In this document: positions 18,168-27,605 of the stretch, piece after piece
How positions within the stretch are numbered: the stretch's first letter is position 1
How the letters are laid out: every line of letters begins with the position of its first letter
DNA from: Streptomyces sp. Mut1
GTDB lineage: Bacteria > Actinomycetota > Actinomycetes > Streptomycetales > Streptomycetaceae
Direction of reading: 5' to 3'
DNA: 64,000 bases
NCBI RefSeq assembly: GCF_030719295.1
Contig: NZ_CP120997.1
Location: 1,240,001-1,304,000, forward strand
Notes under the pieces: generated by a model
Seen by the model: the letters and a program-made list of their open reading frames with translations, nothing else
Told to the model about the DNA's origin: nothing
The model's database searches: none
Program-made: the position numbers and the translations under genes

Positions 18168-18479
18168 ATGACCGCGCGGCAGGACGCTCCCACCAAGGGC
18201 GAGGGGCAGGACCTTGAGGTCTGGATCGACCAGGACCTCTGCACGGGGGACGGGATCTGCGTGCAGTACGCGCCCGAGGTGTTCGAGCTGGACATCGACG
18301 GTCTGGCGTACGTGAAGAGCGACGAGGACGAGCTGCTCCAGGACAAGGGCGCGACCACGCCGGTGCCGCTGCCGCTGTTGCAGGACGTCGTCGACTCGGC
18401 GAAGGAGTGTCCGGGCGACTGCATTCATGTGCGGCGCGTTTCGGACAGGGTCGAGGTCTACGGGCCCGAGGCGGCCTGA
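18168..18479 (+). CDS. Ferredoxin, 3Fe-4S type
   Basis: 103 residues. The cluster ligands are CTGDGIC (C-x5-C) near residues 24-30 and CPGDC near 85-89, the layout of Streptomyces 3Fe-4S ferredoxins that pass electrons to cytochromes P450. The body is acidic (ELDIDGLAYVKSDEDEL), suited to a basic redox partner. The ATG at 18168 is preferred over the longer open frame. No P450 gene is next to it. It is divergent from arc with a 241-base spacer. Confidence 0.9.
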   Translation: MTARQDAPTKGEGQDLEVWIDQDLCTGDGICVQYAPEVFELDIDGLAYVKSDEDELLQDKGATTPVPLPLLQDVVDSAKECPGDCIHVRRVSDRVEVYGPEAA

Positions 18480-18501
18480 TCCGCGGCTGCCGGGCGGGGG
18501 G

Positions 18502-19083
18502 TCAGATGCCCTCGTCGGAGGGTTCGGCGGTCTGGCTGGTGCGGACGAAGGCGCCGTTCTGCCACTGCCAGGTCACCTTCTCCTGCTGGTCGGGGCAGCA
18601 GGAGGGCACGGAGGACGAGGAGTAGCCGAGGAGCGTGGCGGAGATGACGCGGTCGCGGACCGTGAAGTCGCCGACGCTCAGTTGCTGGGCGGGGTCCACC
18701 AGGGTCGCGACGATCCTGGGTGTGGCCCCGCTTCCCTGTGTGAGGACGTAGACGCCGCTGGGCGGGGTGCCGGCTCCGGCGGTGCAGTGGACGACGGCGA
18801 CGGTCTCGGGCCGGTCGTCGCCGTCGAGGTCGCCGGGGGCCTGTTTGACCACGGTGGTGCCGGCCCCGCCGCAGTCGAGCGGGAAGGACGCCCTCGCCGG
18901 GTCGGGCGCGGCGGCCGGGGCGGTCGCGTGGGTGGTGGGGTGGGGTGTCGAGGCCGAGGCGCGTGCGCCGGGCTGGAGCAGACCGGCCGCGGCGACGACG
19001 GCGGCCATGGCGGCCGCTGTGGCGAACCAGTGCATGGGCCTGGTGTCGGTGTGCGCGAGGTCCGGGAGTTCGGAGGGCTGCAC
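18502..19083 (-). CDS. Membrane-anchored or secreted protein of unknown function
   Basis: 193 residues. An N-terminal cytosolic stretch is followed by a membrane helix MHWFATAAAMAAVVAAAGLL, then a Pro/Ala/Thr-rich linker and an extracellular domain with four cysteines (LDCGGAG, AVVHCTAG, VPSCCPDQ). A LDGDDRPETVAVVH segment resembles the DGDGxPD calcium-loop style of FG-GAP-like repeats. The GTG start at 19083 follows AGGAGA. Function unknown. Confidence 0.75.
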   Translation of the reverse strand: MQPSELPDLAHTDTRPMHWFATAAAMAAVVAAAGLLQPGARASASTPHPTTHATAPAAAPDPARASFPLDCGGAGTTVVKQAPGDLDGDDRPETVAVVHCTAGAGTPPSGVYVLTQGSGATPRIVATLVDPAQQLSVGDFTVRDRVISATLLGYSSSSVPSCCPDQQEKVTWQWQNGAFVRTSQTAEPSDEGI

Positions 19084-19317
19084 GCGGGATGTCTCCTGTG
19101 GTTCCTGTGGTGCGGGATGCCGGATGAGGCGGTGCCGCCGCCTCGGCGTCGGCGGTGCGGGGTGGCCAGCATCGTGCCACACCTCACACGGCAGCGGAAC
19201 GGTGGGGTGGGAAGGCCGGCGGCCTCCCGCAGCGGTCCGGGGAGCGAAAGGGCGCCGCCGCCGAGCCCCGGGTCGGTCCGGGAACTCGGCGGCGGCGCCG
19301 GTGCGTTGCGCGGGAGG
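19084..19317. other. Intergenic region between trmI and the unknown protein
   Basis: About 234 bases holding the trmI terminator (19251-19299) and, closer to 19083, the probable promoter of the unknown gene. No other feature seen. Confidence 0.5.
19251..19299. terminator. Hairpin terminator after trmI
   Basis: GGCGCCGCCGCCGAG (19251-19265) and CTCGGCGGCGGCGCC (19285-19299) pair perfectly over 15 bp, and the 19-base loop has its own CCCGG/CCGGG pairing. Confidence 0.85.
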
Positions 19318-20223
19318 TCAGTCGCGGGCGGAGCCGCTCTGGCTGCCGGGTCCGTCGTAGTCCTCGCCGTAGGCGCCCTTGGAGGGGCGGCGGCGGCGGG
19401 CCGGGGCCTGGACGCCGTCGGCGAGCCTGCGGGCGGTGACGAGGAAGCCGGTGTGGCCGATCATGCGGTGGTCCGGGCGGACGGCGAGACCCTCGACGTG
19501 CCAGTTGCGGATCATCGACTCCCAGGGCTGCGGTTCGGCGAAGCAGCCGATCTCGCGGATGGACTCGACCGTCCGGGAGAGCTGGGTGGTGGTGGCGACG
19601 TACGCGCAGAGGATGCCGCCGGGGACGAGCGCCTTGGAGACGGCCTCCAGGCATTCCCAGGGGGCCAGCATGTCCAGCACGACGCGGTCCACGTCGGTGT
19701 CCGTGAGGTTGTCCTGGAGGTCGCCGACCGTGAGCTGCCAGGCCGGGTGGGGGCTGCCGAAGTAGCGCTCGACGTTCTGCTGGGCGATCTCGGCGAAGTC
19801 CTCGCGGCGCTCGTAGGAGTGCAGCATGCCCTGTTCGCCGATGGCGCGGAGCAGGAAGGTGGAGAGCGCGCCCGAGCCGACGCCCGCTTCCACGACGCGG
19901 GCGCCGGGGAAGATGTCGCCGAAGGCGAGGACCTGCCCCGCGTCCTTCGGGTAGACCACGGCGGCGCCGCGGGGCATGGACAGGACGTAGTCGGGGAGCA
20001 GGGGGCGCAGCGCGAGGTAGGCGACGTTTCCCGTGGTACGGACCACACTGCCCTCGGGAGCACCGATCAGCTCGTCGTGCGAGAAAGAACCCTTGTGGGT
20101 GTGGAAGTTCTTTCCGGCTTCGAGCGTGAAGGTGTAGTGGCGTCCCTTGGGATCGGTGAGCTGGACCTGGTCCCCGACCTTGAAGGGCCCGCGTCGGCGG
20201 GCGGCACCGGTCGGTTCAGACAT
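19318..20223 (-). CDS. trmI: tRNA (adenine-58-N1)-methyltransferase TrmI
   Basis: 301 residues. It is a SAM-dependent homotetrameric enzyme that makes m1A58 in tRNA T-loops. It has an N-terminal beta domain (FKVGDQVQLTDPKGRHYTFTL), the Rossmann motif VVEAGVGSGALSTFLLRAIG and VVLDMLAPWECL, plus a basic C-terminal tail (PARRRRPSKG). It is transcribed after the M50 protease gene with a 61-base gap. The trmI-recB-arc neighbourhood is shared with mycobacteria. Confidence 0.95.
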   Translation of the reverse strand: MSEPTGAARRRGPFKVGDQVQLTDPKGRHYTFTLEAGKNFHTHKGSFSHDELIGAPEGSVVRTTGNVAYLALRPLLPDYVLSMPRGAAVVYPKDAGQVLAFGDIFPGARVVEAGVGSGALSTFLLRAIGEQGMLHSYERREDFAEIAQQNVERYFGSPHPAWQLTVGDLQDNLTDTDVDRVVLDMLAPWECLEAVSKALVPGGILCAYVATTTQLSRTVESIREIGCFAEPQPWESMIRNWHVEGLAVRPDHRMIGHTGFLVTARRLADGVQAPARRRRPSKGAYGEDYDGPGSQSGSARD

Positions 20224-20284
20224 GTGACCAGCGTACCGGTGTTTCGGGGGCCGCCGACCGCCCGTCCGTACAGGCGTGCGGGTG

Positions 20285-21535
20285 TCAGGCGGCGGGGCGG
20301 GCCATGGCGGCCACGAAGGCCCGTTCGACGTCGGCGGTGGAGAGCACGCCGTAGATCTCTCCGGTCTCCTCCACGACGAGGTACTCGGTGGCGGGGGTGG
20401 CCTTGAGGCGGTCCAGGAGGGCTTCGCCGGCGAGTTCGGCGGAGACCTTCATGCCGTCGGTGAGGTCCTGGGCGAGGCCGCTGACGGCGACCCAGGGGCG
20501 GCGGTGTTCGGGGATGCCGACGATGGCGGTCTCGCGGACGAGGGCCTTGGGCGCGCCCGTGCCGTCCACGACGACGAGGGCGCGGGCGCCCGCCTCGTTG
20601 GCGCGGCGCAGGGCCTCGGAGAGCGGGGTGGCGGCCTCGACGGGGACGGCGCGCCGGGTGAGGCTGCGGGCGCGCAGGTCGGGGAGGTGTTCGCGGAGCC
20701 GGGCCATGCGCAGGCTGTTGCCCGCGCCGGTCCAGATGATGGCGGCGAGGATCGCGGCGAGCAGGGCGTCGGTGACGGTTTCCATGCCGCTGATCTCGCC
20801 GGGGTCGTTGCCGAGGGCCCCGGTGCGGGTGAGCAGCGGCAGGCCGACGAGGGTGATGACGGCGAGGGCGCGGCCGACCCAGGCGGCGGCGACGGTGCCG
20901 CTCATCGGCTTGCCGGTGATCTTCCAGACGACGGCCCTGAGCATGCGGCCGCCGTCGAGCGGGAGTCCGGGCAGGAGGTTGAAGGCGGCGACGATGAGGT
21001 TGGAGATCATCAGGCCGCCGAGCAGGACGGCGGGGACGGTACCGCGCTCGACGAAGAGCAGCGGTACGTAGAAGACGCCGGCCAGGACGAGGGAGAGCAG
21101 CGGGCCCACGAAGGCGAGGACGAATTCGCGGCCGGGGGTCTCGGACTCCTTCTCGATCTCGGAGACGCCGCCGAAGAACTGGAGCTGGATGCGGCGGACC
21201 GGGAGCTTGTAGTGCAGGGCGGCGACCGTGTGCGCGAGTTCGTGCACGAGTACGGAGGCGTAGAAGGCGACCGCGAAGAAGAGCGCGACCAGGTAGCGGA
21301 CGGCGCCGAGGTCGGGCAGGACCCGGTCGAGCTGGCCGCCGAAGACCCAGGTGATCAGGGCCGCCACCACGAACCAGCTGGGGGCGACGTAGACGGGCAC
21401 GCCGAAGGGGCGGCCCATGAGGATGCCGCCTCCCGGATCCTCCCGGCGTCGGGGCGTGCCCTTGCCGGGGTCGTCGCCGGGGCCCGCTCCCCCTGGGCCG
21501 GGCTGCGGCCGCCGGCTGTCGCCGCTCTCGTCCAC
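20285..21535 (-). CDS. Site-2 protease family (M50) membrane metalloprotease with CBS domains
   Basis: 416 residues: polytopic membrane protein with the zinc-binding VLVHELAHTVAAL (HExxH) and the second metal motif NLLPGLPLDGGRML, then a C-terminal pair of CBS domains (VPVEAATPLSEALR... and ATEYLVVEETGEIYGVLSTADVERAF) that often sense nucleotides. The family cleaves membrane-embedded anti-sigma factors or other substrates. I choose GTG 21535 (VDESG) after AAGGGACC; a longer open frame upstream would invade the divergent nuclease promoter. It lies upstream of trmI. Confidence 0.9.
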   Translation of the reverse strand: MDESGDSRRPQPGPGGAGPGDDPGKGTPRRREDPGGGILMGRPFGVPVYVAPSWFVVAALITWVFGGQLDRVLPDLGAVRYLVALFFAVAFYASVLVHELAHTVAALHYKLPVRRIQLQFFGGVSEIEKESETPGREFVLAFVGPLLSLVLAGVFYVPLLFVERGTVPAVLLGGLMISNLIVAAFNLLPGLPLDGGRMLRAVVWKITGKPMSGTVAAAWVGRALAVITLVGLPLLTRTGALGNDPGEISGMETVTDALLAAILAAIIWTGAGNSLRMARLREHLPDLRARSLTRRAVPVEAATPLSEALRRANEAGARALVVVDGTGAPKALVRETAIVGIPEHRRPWVAVSGLAQDLTDGMKVSAELAGEALLDRLKATPATEYLVVEETGEIYGVLSTADVERAFVAAMARPAA

Positions 21536-21641
21536 GAGGTCCCTTCGGTTCGGTGCCTTTCGGCACGATGATGCAGTGTTCGAGGGTCTGTGGTCGATGG
21601 TATGCCGGTTGGTGTCAGTGGCGGGTCGTAGGGTCTTCGTC

Positions 21642-22553
21642 ATGACCTCCGTTCCGCCGCAGCCGCAGCCGCCCTCGTCGCTTTCTCCGTCGCGGGCGAG
21701 TGACTTCATGCAGTGCCCCCTGCTGTACCGCTTCCGGGTCATCGACAAGCTGCCCCAGAAGCCCAGTGAGGCCGCTACCCGGGGGACGCTGGTCCATGCG
21801 GTGCTGGAGCGGCTGTTCGACAATCCGGCGGCGGAGCGCACGCCCGGCCGGGCGACGTCGCTGGTTCCGGGGCAGTGGGACCGGCTGCTGGAGTCGAAGC
21901 CGGAGCTCTCGGAGCTCTTCGCGGAGGATCCGGAGGGCGAGCGGCTCGCGCGGTGGCTGGCGCAGGCGGAGCGGCTGGTGGAGCGCTGGTTCTCGCTGGA
22001 GGACCCGACGCGGCTCGAACCGGCGGAGCGCGAGCTGTTCGTGGAGACGGAGCTGGAGTCGGGGCTGCGGCTGCGCGGGGTGATCGACCGGATCGATGTG
22101 GCGCCGACGGGCGAGGTCCGGATCGTCGACTACAAGACGGGGAAGGCGCCGCGTCCGGAGTACGCGGAGGGTGCCCTGTTCCAGATGAAGTTCTACGCCC
22201 TGGTCGTGTGGCGGCTGAAGGGTGTGGTGCCGCGCCGGCTCCAGCTGGTCTATCTGGGCAGCGGTGACGTGATGACGTACGACCCGGTCGTGGCGGATCT
22301 GGAGCGGGTGGAGCGCAAGCTGCTGGCGCTGTGGGAGGCGATCTCGCTGGCCACGCGGACGGGCGAGTGGCGGCCGCGGCCGACGAAGCTGTGCGGCTGG
22401 TGTGATCACCAGGCGCTCTGTCCCGAATTCGGGGGGACTCCCCCGGTCTATCCGCTGACCGTGCGCCCGGCGGATACGGCGGAGGATGACCAGGGCAGAA
22501 TGGACCCGGTCCGGGCTGAGGCCGGCCGGCCTGTGGCCCTTGACGGGCATTGA
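21642..22553 (+). CDS. RecB-family PD-(D/E)XK exonuclease with Fe-S cluster
   Basis: 303 residues of the RecB/Cas4-like nuclease fold. The catalytic core is RGVIDRIDVAPTGEVRIVDYKTGK (D...DYK). One N-terminal Cys (FMQCPLLYRF) and three C-terminal Cys (KLCGWCDHQALCPEF) match the ligands of a 4Fe-4S cluster. It probably trims DNA ends, but no helicase partner is adjacent. It is divergent from the M50 protease and overlaps into the response regulator region. The ATG at 21642 has a weak ribosome site. Confidence 0.9.
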   Translation: MTSVPPQPQPPSSLSPSRASDFMQCPLLYRFRVIDKLPQKPSEAATRGTLVHAVLERLFDNPAAERTPGRATSLVPGQWDRLLESKPELSELFAEDPEGERLARWLAQAERLVERWFSLEDPTRLEPAERELFVETELESGLRLRGVIDRIDVAPTGEVRIVDYKTGKAPRPEYAEGALFQMKFYALVVWRLKGVVPRRLQLVYLGSGDVMTYDPVVADLERVERKLLALWEAISLATRTGEWRPRPTKLCGWCDHQALCPEFGGTPPVYPLTVRPADTAEDDQGRMDPVRAEAGRPVALDGH

Positions 22554-22562
22554 GGAGATCTG

Positions 22563-23234
22563 GTGGCAATCCGCGTCCTTCTGGTCGACGACCAACCGCT
22601 GCTGCGCACCGGCTTCCGGATGATTCTGGAGGCCGAGGGCGATCTGGCGGTGGTGGGCGAGGCCGGTGACGGCCTCCAGGCTCTCGACCAGGTGCGTGCG
22701 CTCCAGCCCGATGTGGTGCTGATGGACATCCGGATGCCGCGGATGGACGGCGTCGAGGCGACCCGCCAGATCACCGGTCCCGGCCGGGACGGTCCGGCCA
22801 AGGTGCTGGTGCTGACCACGTTCGACCTCGACGAGTACGTGGTGGAGGCGCTGCGGGCCGGTGCCAGCGGCTTCCTGCTGAAGGACGCGCCGGCCGATGA
22901 GCTGGTGCAGGCCATCAGGGTGGTGGCGGGCGGCGAGGCGATGCTCGCCCCGAGCGTGACGCGCCGCCTCCTGGACAAGTACGCGGACCACCTGCCGTCC
23001 GGCGAGGAGCCGGTGCCGGACACGCTGCACACGCTGACGGACCGCGAGGTGGAGGTCCTGAAGCTGGTGGCGCGCGGCCTGTCGAACGCGGAGATCGCCG
23101 CCGACCTGTTCGTCAGCGAGACGACGGTGAAGACGCATGTGGGCCATGTGCTGACGAAGCTGGGGCTGCGCGACCGCGTGCAGGCCGCGGTGTACGCGTA
23201 CGAGAGCGGTCTGGTGCGCCCCGGCGCCCAGTGA
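22563..23234 (+). CDS. NarL/LuxR-type response regulator without an adjacent kinase
   Basis: 223 residues: a receiver domain with VDDQPLLRTG, phospho-acceptor Asp55 (VVLMDIRMPRMDG), the switch VLTTF and Lys in GFLLKDAP, then a LuxR helix-turn-helix (LTDREVEVLKLVARGLSNAEIAADLFVSETTVKTHVGHVLTKLGLRDRVQAAVYAYESGLV). The GTG at 22563 follows GAGGAG that overlaps the end of the nuclease gene, so the two are co-transcribed. No histidine kinase is in the window. Confidence 0.93.
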   Translation: MAIRVLLVDDQPLLRTGFRMILEAEGDLAVVGEAGDGLQALDQVRALQPDVVLMDIRMPRMDGVEATRQITGPGRDGPAKVLVLTTFDLDEYVVEALRAGASGFLLKDAPADELVQAIRVVAGGEAMLAPSVTRRLLDKYADHLPSGEEPVPDTLHTLTDREVEVLKLVARGLSNAEIAADLFVSETTVKTHVGHVLTKLGLRDRVQAAVYAYESGLVRPGAQ

Positions 23235-23280
23235 GGCGGGGGCCGCGGGGGCTCGGCGGCCGCGCAGGGTCCTGGTCCGT

Positions 23281-23973
23281 TCAGGTGACCAGGCCCCTGA
23301 GGAACGCGAGGTCGACCTCTTCGAGGGAGCCCACGACGACCCGGCCCTCGGCGGGCGCGATCGGGGAGACCGAGGGGATGGCGACGACCCGGCAGCCCGC
23401 GGCCTCCGCCGCCGCGACCCCGGTCGCGGTGTCCTCGATGACGGCGCACAGCCGGGGGTCGGCGCCGAAGCCGCGCGCGGCGGTGAGGTAGGGCTCGGGG
23501 TGCGGCTTGGTGCGGGTGACCTCGTCGCCCGCGACGGTGAGCGCGAAGTGGTGGCGGCCCACCGAGTCCAGGACCCGGTCGATGATGCGGCGGTGCGAGG
23601 CGGAGACGAGGGCGGTGGGGATCTCGTGCCGGTGCAGCTCGGCCAGGAGCCGGGCCGCGCCCGGCATCAGGGGCACGCCGCGGCCGATGCGCTTCTCGAA
23701 CCGGTCGTTGAGCAGCACGGTCAGCTCGTCCAGGGTGACGTCTGCCCCGGTGACCTCCACGAGGTAGCCGGCGCTGCGGGTCATCGGCCCCCCGACGACG
23801 ACCTCGCGCCATGCCTCGTCCAGCCGGTGTCCGAGGTCGGCGAAGACCTCCACCTCGACGTCCCACCAGAAGCCCTCGGTGTCGACCAGGGTGCCGTCCA
23901 TGTCGAGGAGGACGGCCTGGAGGGCAGCGCCCTCGGCCGTACGGGTCAAGGACGCGGGAACCGTACTGGTCAT
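23281..23973 (-). CDS. HAD-superfamily hydrolase, beta-phosphoglucomutase-like
   Basis: 230 residues. Motif I LLDMDGTLVDTEGFWWDVE, motif II LVSASHRR, motif III with TKPHPEPY and motif IV with VIEDTATGVAAAEAAGC are complete. The cap type matches the CbbY/beta-phosphoglucomutase-like group that dephosphorylates small sugar or nucleoside phosphates. It converges with the response regulator. A hairpin separates it from metH upstream. Confidence 0.9.
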   Translation of the reverse strand: MTSTVPASLTRTAEGAALQAVLLDMDGTLVDTEGFWWDVEVEVFADLGHRLDEAWREVVVGGPMTRSAGYLVEVTGADVTLDELTVLLNDRFEKRIGRGVPLMPGAARLLAELHRHEIPTALVSASHRRIIDRVLDSVGRHHFALTVAGDEVTRTKPHPEPYLTAARGFGADPRLCAVIEDTATGVAAAEAAGCRVVAIPSVSPIAPAEGRVVVGSLEEVDLAFLRGLVT

Positions 23974-24000
23974 CCGGCACACCTTCCATGAGGGACGAGA

Positions 24001-24038
24001 AGGCCGGCCGCCCGTCCCGGAGGAAGGGCGACCGGCCT
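24001..24038. terminator. Hairpin terminator after metH
   Basis: AGGCCGGCCGCCC (24001-24013) and GGGCGACCGGCCT (24026-24038) pair over 13 positions with one mismatch, 54 bases beyond the metH stop. Confidence 0.75.
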
Positions 24039-24092
24039 GCACTGGACCGACCAGTGTACGGCGTGATCGGCTGCCGCGCGGCGAACGGCTCG

Positions 24093-27000
24093 TTACCGCG
24101 CGTTGAAGTACTTGGCCTCCGGGTGGTGGATGACGATCGCGTCGGTGGACTGCTCGGGGTGCAGCTGGAACTCCTCGGAGAGGTGGACCCCGATCCGCTC
24201 CGGCTGGAGCAGGTCCGCGATCTTCGCCCGGTCCTCCAGGTCGGGGCAGGCGCCGTAGCCCAGTGAGAAGCGCGCGCCCCGGTACTTCAGGGCGAACATG
24301 TCCTCGACCTGGGCCGGGTCCTCCCCCGCGAAGCCCAGCTCCGAGCGGACCCGGGCGTGCCAGTACTCGGCGAGGGCCTCGGCCAGCTGGACGGAGAGGC
24401 CGTGCAGTTCCAGGTAGTCGCGGTAGGAGTTGGCCTCGAAGAGCTTGGCGGTCTCGCCGCCGATCTTCGAGCCGACGGTGACGACCTGGAGCCCGATGAC
24501 GTCCGTCTCGCCGGACTCCTCGGGGCGGAAGAAGTCCGCCAGGCACAGGCGGCGGCCCCGGCGCTGGCGCGGGAAGGTGAAGCGGGTGCGCTCCGAGCCG
24601 TCCTCGTGCAGCAGGATCAGGTCGTCGCCCTTGGAGACGCAGGGGTAGTAGCCGTAGACGACGGCCGCCTCCAGCAGGTTCTCCGTGTGCAGCTTGTCCA
24701 GCCAGCCGCGCAGGTGCGGGCGGCCCTCGCTCTCGGCGAGCTGCTCGTAGGTCGGTCCGTCGCCGGCCCTGGCCTGCTTGAGGCCCCACTGGCCCTTGAA
24801 CAGGGCGCCCTCGTCCAGCCAGGACGCGTACTCCTTGAGCTGGATGCCCTTGACGACCCGGCTGCCCCAGAACGGCGGGGTGGGCACCGGGTTGGTGACG
24901 GAGACGTCGGAGCGCACGCCCTCCTCCGGCTCCTCGACCTCCAGCACCGGGGTGTCGCGCTTGGGGACGCGGCGCTGCTTCAGCTCGGGGAGGGTGGCGC
25001 CGGGGACGCCGCGCTTGACGGCGATGAGCGCGTCCATCAGGCGCAGGCCCTCGAAGGCGTCGCGGGCGTAGCGGACCTCGCCCTCGTAGATCTCGTGGAG
25101 GTCCTGCTCGACGTAGGCGCGGGTCAGCGCGGCGCCGCCGAGGATGACGGGGTAGTCGGCGGCCAGCTTGCGCTGGTTCAGCTCCTCCAGGTTCTCCTTC
25201 ATGATCACGGTGGACTTGACCAGGAGGCCGGACATCCCGATGACGTCGGCCTTGTGTTCCTCGGCGGCGTCCAGGATCGCGGAGACGGGCTGCTTGATTC
25301 CGATGTTGACGACGTTGAAGCCGTTGTTGGACAGGATGATGTCGACGAGGTTCTTGCCGATGTCGTGGACGTCGCCGCGGACGGTGGCCAGGACGATGGT
25401 GCCCTTGCCCTCGGCGTCGGTCTTCTCCATGTGCGGTTCCAGGTAGGCCACCGCGCTCTTCATGACCTCGGCGGACTGGAGGACGAAGGGCAGCTGCATC
25501 TGCCCGGAGCCGAAGAGCTCACCGACGACCTTCATGCCCGCCAGGAGGGTGTTGTTGACGATGTCCAGGGCCGGCGTGTCCCGCAGCGCCTCGGCGAGGT
25601 CGTCCTCCAGGCCGTTCTTCTCGCCGTCGATGATGCGGCGCTGGAGGCGCTCTTCCAGCGGCAGGGCGAGCAGTTCCTCGGCCTTGCCCTGCTTCATCGA
25701 CTTCATGTTGACGCCCTCGAACAGCTCCATGAGCTTCTGGAGGGGGTCGTAGCCCTCGGCGCGGCGGTCGTAGACGAGGTCGAGGGCGACCTTGACCTGC
25801 TCCTCCTCCAGCCGGGCGATCGGCAGGATCTTCGAGGCGTGCACGATGGCGGAGTCGAGACCGGCCTTGACGCACTCGTCCAGGAAGACGGAGTTCAGCA
25901 CGACGCGGGCGGCCGGGTTGAGGCCGAAGGAGATGTTCGACAGACCGAGCGTGGTCTGCACGGCCGGATGGCGCTTCTTCAGCTCGCGGATGGCATCGAT
26001 GGTGGCGACACCGTCCTTGCGGGACTCCTCCTGCCCGGTGCAGATGGTGAAGGTCAGGGTGTCGATCAGGATGTCCGACTCCTGGATGCCCCAGTTGCCC
26101 GTCAGATCCGCGATGAGCCGCTCGGCGATGGCGACCTTGTGCTCGGCGGTGCGGGCCTGGCCCTCCTCGTCGATGGTCAGCGCGATCAGCGCGGCGCCGT
26201 GCTCGGCCGCCAGCCGGGTGACCTTGACGAAGCGGGACTCGGGCCCGTCACCGTCCTCGTAGTTGACGGAGTTGAGGACCGCACGCCCGCCCAGCTTCTC
26301 CAGACCGGCCCTGAGCACCGGCAGCTCCGTGGAGTCCAGGACGATCGGCAGGGTCGAGGCGGTCGCGAACCGGCCGGCCAGCTCCTCCATGTCGGCGACA
26401 CCGTCACGGCCCACATAGTCCACGCACAGGTCGAGCATGTGCGCGCCCTCACGGATCTGGTCACGCGCCATCTCCACGCAGTCGTCCCAGCGGCCCTCCA
26501 GCATGGCCTCACGGAACTTCCTGGACCCGTTGGCGTTCGTACGCTCACCGATCGCCAGGTACGAGGTGTCCTGCCGGAAGGGAACCGTCTGGTAGAGCGA
26601 GGCGGCGCCGGGCTCGGGGCGCGGGTCACGGACCGCCGGGGCGGCGCCGCGCACCCGCTCGACGACCTCGCGCAGGTGCTCCGGGGTCGTACCGCAGCAG
26701 CCGCCGACCAGCGACAGCCCGTACTCCCGGACGAACGTCTCCTGGGCGTCGGCCAGCCCCTCGGGGCCGAGCGGGAAGTGCGCGCCGTCCTTGGTGAGGA
26801 CCGGCAGTCCGGCGTTGGGCATGCAGAGCAGCGGGATGCGGGAGTGGCGGGTGAGGTAGCGCAGGTGCTCGCTCATCTCGGCCGGCCCGGTCGAGCAGTT
26901 CAGGCCGATCATGTCGATCCCGAGGGGCTCCAGGGCGGTCAGGGCCGCGCCGATCTCGGAGCCCAGCAGCATGGTGCCGGTCGTCTCGAAGGCGAGCGAG

Positions 27001-27605
27001 CACAGCAGCGGCAGGTCGCTGCCCAGGGCGTCCAGGGCGCGGCGGGCGCCGAGGATCGCGGCCTTGGTCTGCAGGAGGTCCTGGGTCGTCTCGACGATCA
27101 GCGCGTCGGCGCCGCCGGCGACCAGGCCCTCGGCGTTCGCCTGGAAGCCGTCCCGGATGGTGCTGTACGGCACGTGGCCCAGGGTCGGCAGCTTGGTGCC
27201 GGGGCCCATGGAGCCGAGCACCCAGCGCTGCTGCCCGGTGGAGGCGGTGAACTCGTCGGCGACCTCACGGGCGATCCGCGCACCGGACTCGGACAGCTCG
27301 TGGACCCGCTCGGGAATGTCGTACTCGCCGAGGGCCGCCGTGTTGGCGCCGAAGGTGTTGGTCTCGACGCAGTCGACGCCGACCGCGAAGTACGCCTCGT
27401 GCACGGAGCGCACGATGTCGGGCCTGGTGAGGTTCAGGATCTCGTTGCAGCCTTCGAGGTCCTCGAAGTCGGCGAGCGTGGGGTCCTGTGCCTGGAGCAT
27501 GGTGCCCATGGCTCCGTCGGCCACCACCACTCGGGTGGCGAGCGCCTCACGGAGGGCTGTGGCTCGGTTCCGGCTGTCGGCGGAAGAGGTCGGCGACGAG
27601 GCCAT
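24093..27605 (-). CDS. metH: Cobalamin-dependent methionine synthase MetH
   Basis: 1170 residues with the full four-module layout. A homocysteine-binding barrel ends in the zinc site GGCCGTTPEHLREV. A pterin (methyl-THF) barrel follows, then the B12-binding region with VRGDVHDIGKNLVDIIL (DxHxxG ligates cobalt), and a C-terminal AdoMet reactivation domain. It transfers a methyl group from methyltetrahydrofolate to homocysteine. ATG 27605 follows GGGAG at 7 bases; the open frame continues upstream but without homology. A roughly 200-base leader divides it from gylR. Confidence 0.97.
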   Translation of the reverse strand: MASSPTSSADSRNRATALREALATRVVVADGAMGTMLQAQDPTLADFEDLEGCNEILNLTRPDIVRSVHEAYFAVGVDCVETNTFGANTAALGEYDIPERVHELSESGARIAREVADEFTASTGQQRWVLGSMGPGTKLPTLGHVPYSTIRDGFQANAEGLVAGGADALIVETTQDLLQTKAAILGARRALDALGSDLPLLCSLAFETTGTMLLGSEIGAALTALEPLGIDMIGLNCSTGPAEMSEHLRYLTRHSRIPLLCMPNAGLPVLTKDGAHFPLGPEGLADAQETFVREYGLSLVGGCCGTTPEHLREVVERVRGAAPAVRDPRPEPGAASLYQTVPFRQDTSYLAIGERTNANGSRKFREAMLEGRWDDCVEMARDQIREGAHMLDLCVDYVGRDGVADMEELAGRFATASTLPIVLDSTELPVLRAGLEKLGGRAVLNSVNYEDGDGPESRFVKVTRLAAEHGAALIALTIDEEGQARTAEHKVAIAERLIADLTGNWGIQESDILIDTLTFTICTGQEESRKDGVATIDAIRELKKRHPAVQTTLGLSNISFGLNPAARVVLNSVFLDECVKAGLDSAIVHASKILPIARLEEEQVKVALDLVYDRRAEGYDPLQKLMELFEGVNMKSMKQGKAEELLALPLEERLQRRIIDGEKNGLEDDLAEALRDTPALDIVNNTLLAGMKVVGELFGSGQMQLPFVLQSAEVMKSAVAYLEPHMEKTDAEGKGTIVLATVRGDVHDIGKNLVDIILSNNGFNVVNIGIKQPVSAILDAAEEHKADVIGMSGLLVKSTVIMKENLEELNQRKLAADYPVILGGAALTRAYVEQDLHEIYEGEVRYARDAFEGLRLMDALIAVKRGVPGATLPELKQRRVPKRDTPVLEVEEPEEGVRSDVSVTNPVPTPPFWGSRVVKGIQLKEYASWLDEGALFKGQWGLKQARAGDGPTYEQLAESEGRPHLRGWLDKLHTENLLEAAVVYGYYPCVSKGDDLILLHEDGSERTRFTFPRQRRGRRLCLADFFRPEESGETDVIGLQVVTVGSKIGGETAKLFEANSYRDYLELHGLSVQLAEALAEYWHARVRSELGFAGEDPAQVEDMFALKYRGARFSLGYGACPDLEDRAKIADLLQPERIGVHLSEEFQLHPEQSTDAIVIHHPEAKYFNAR

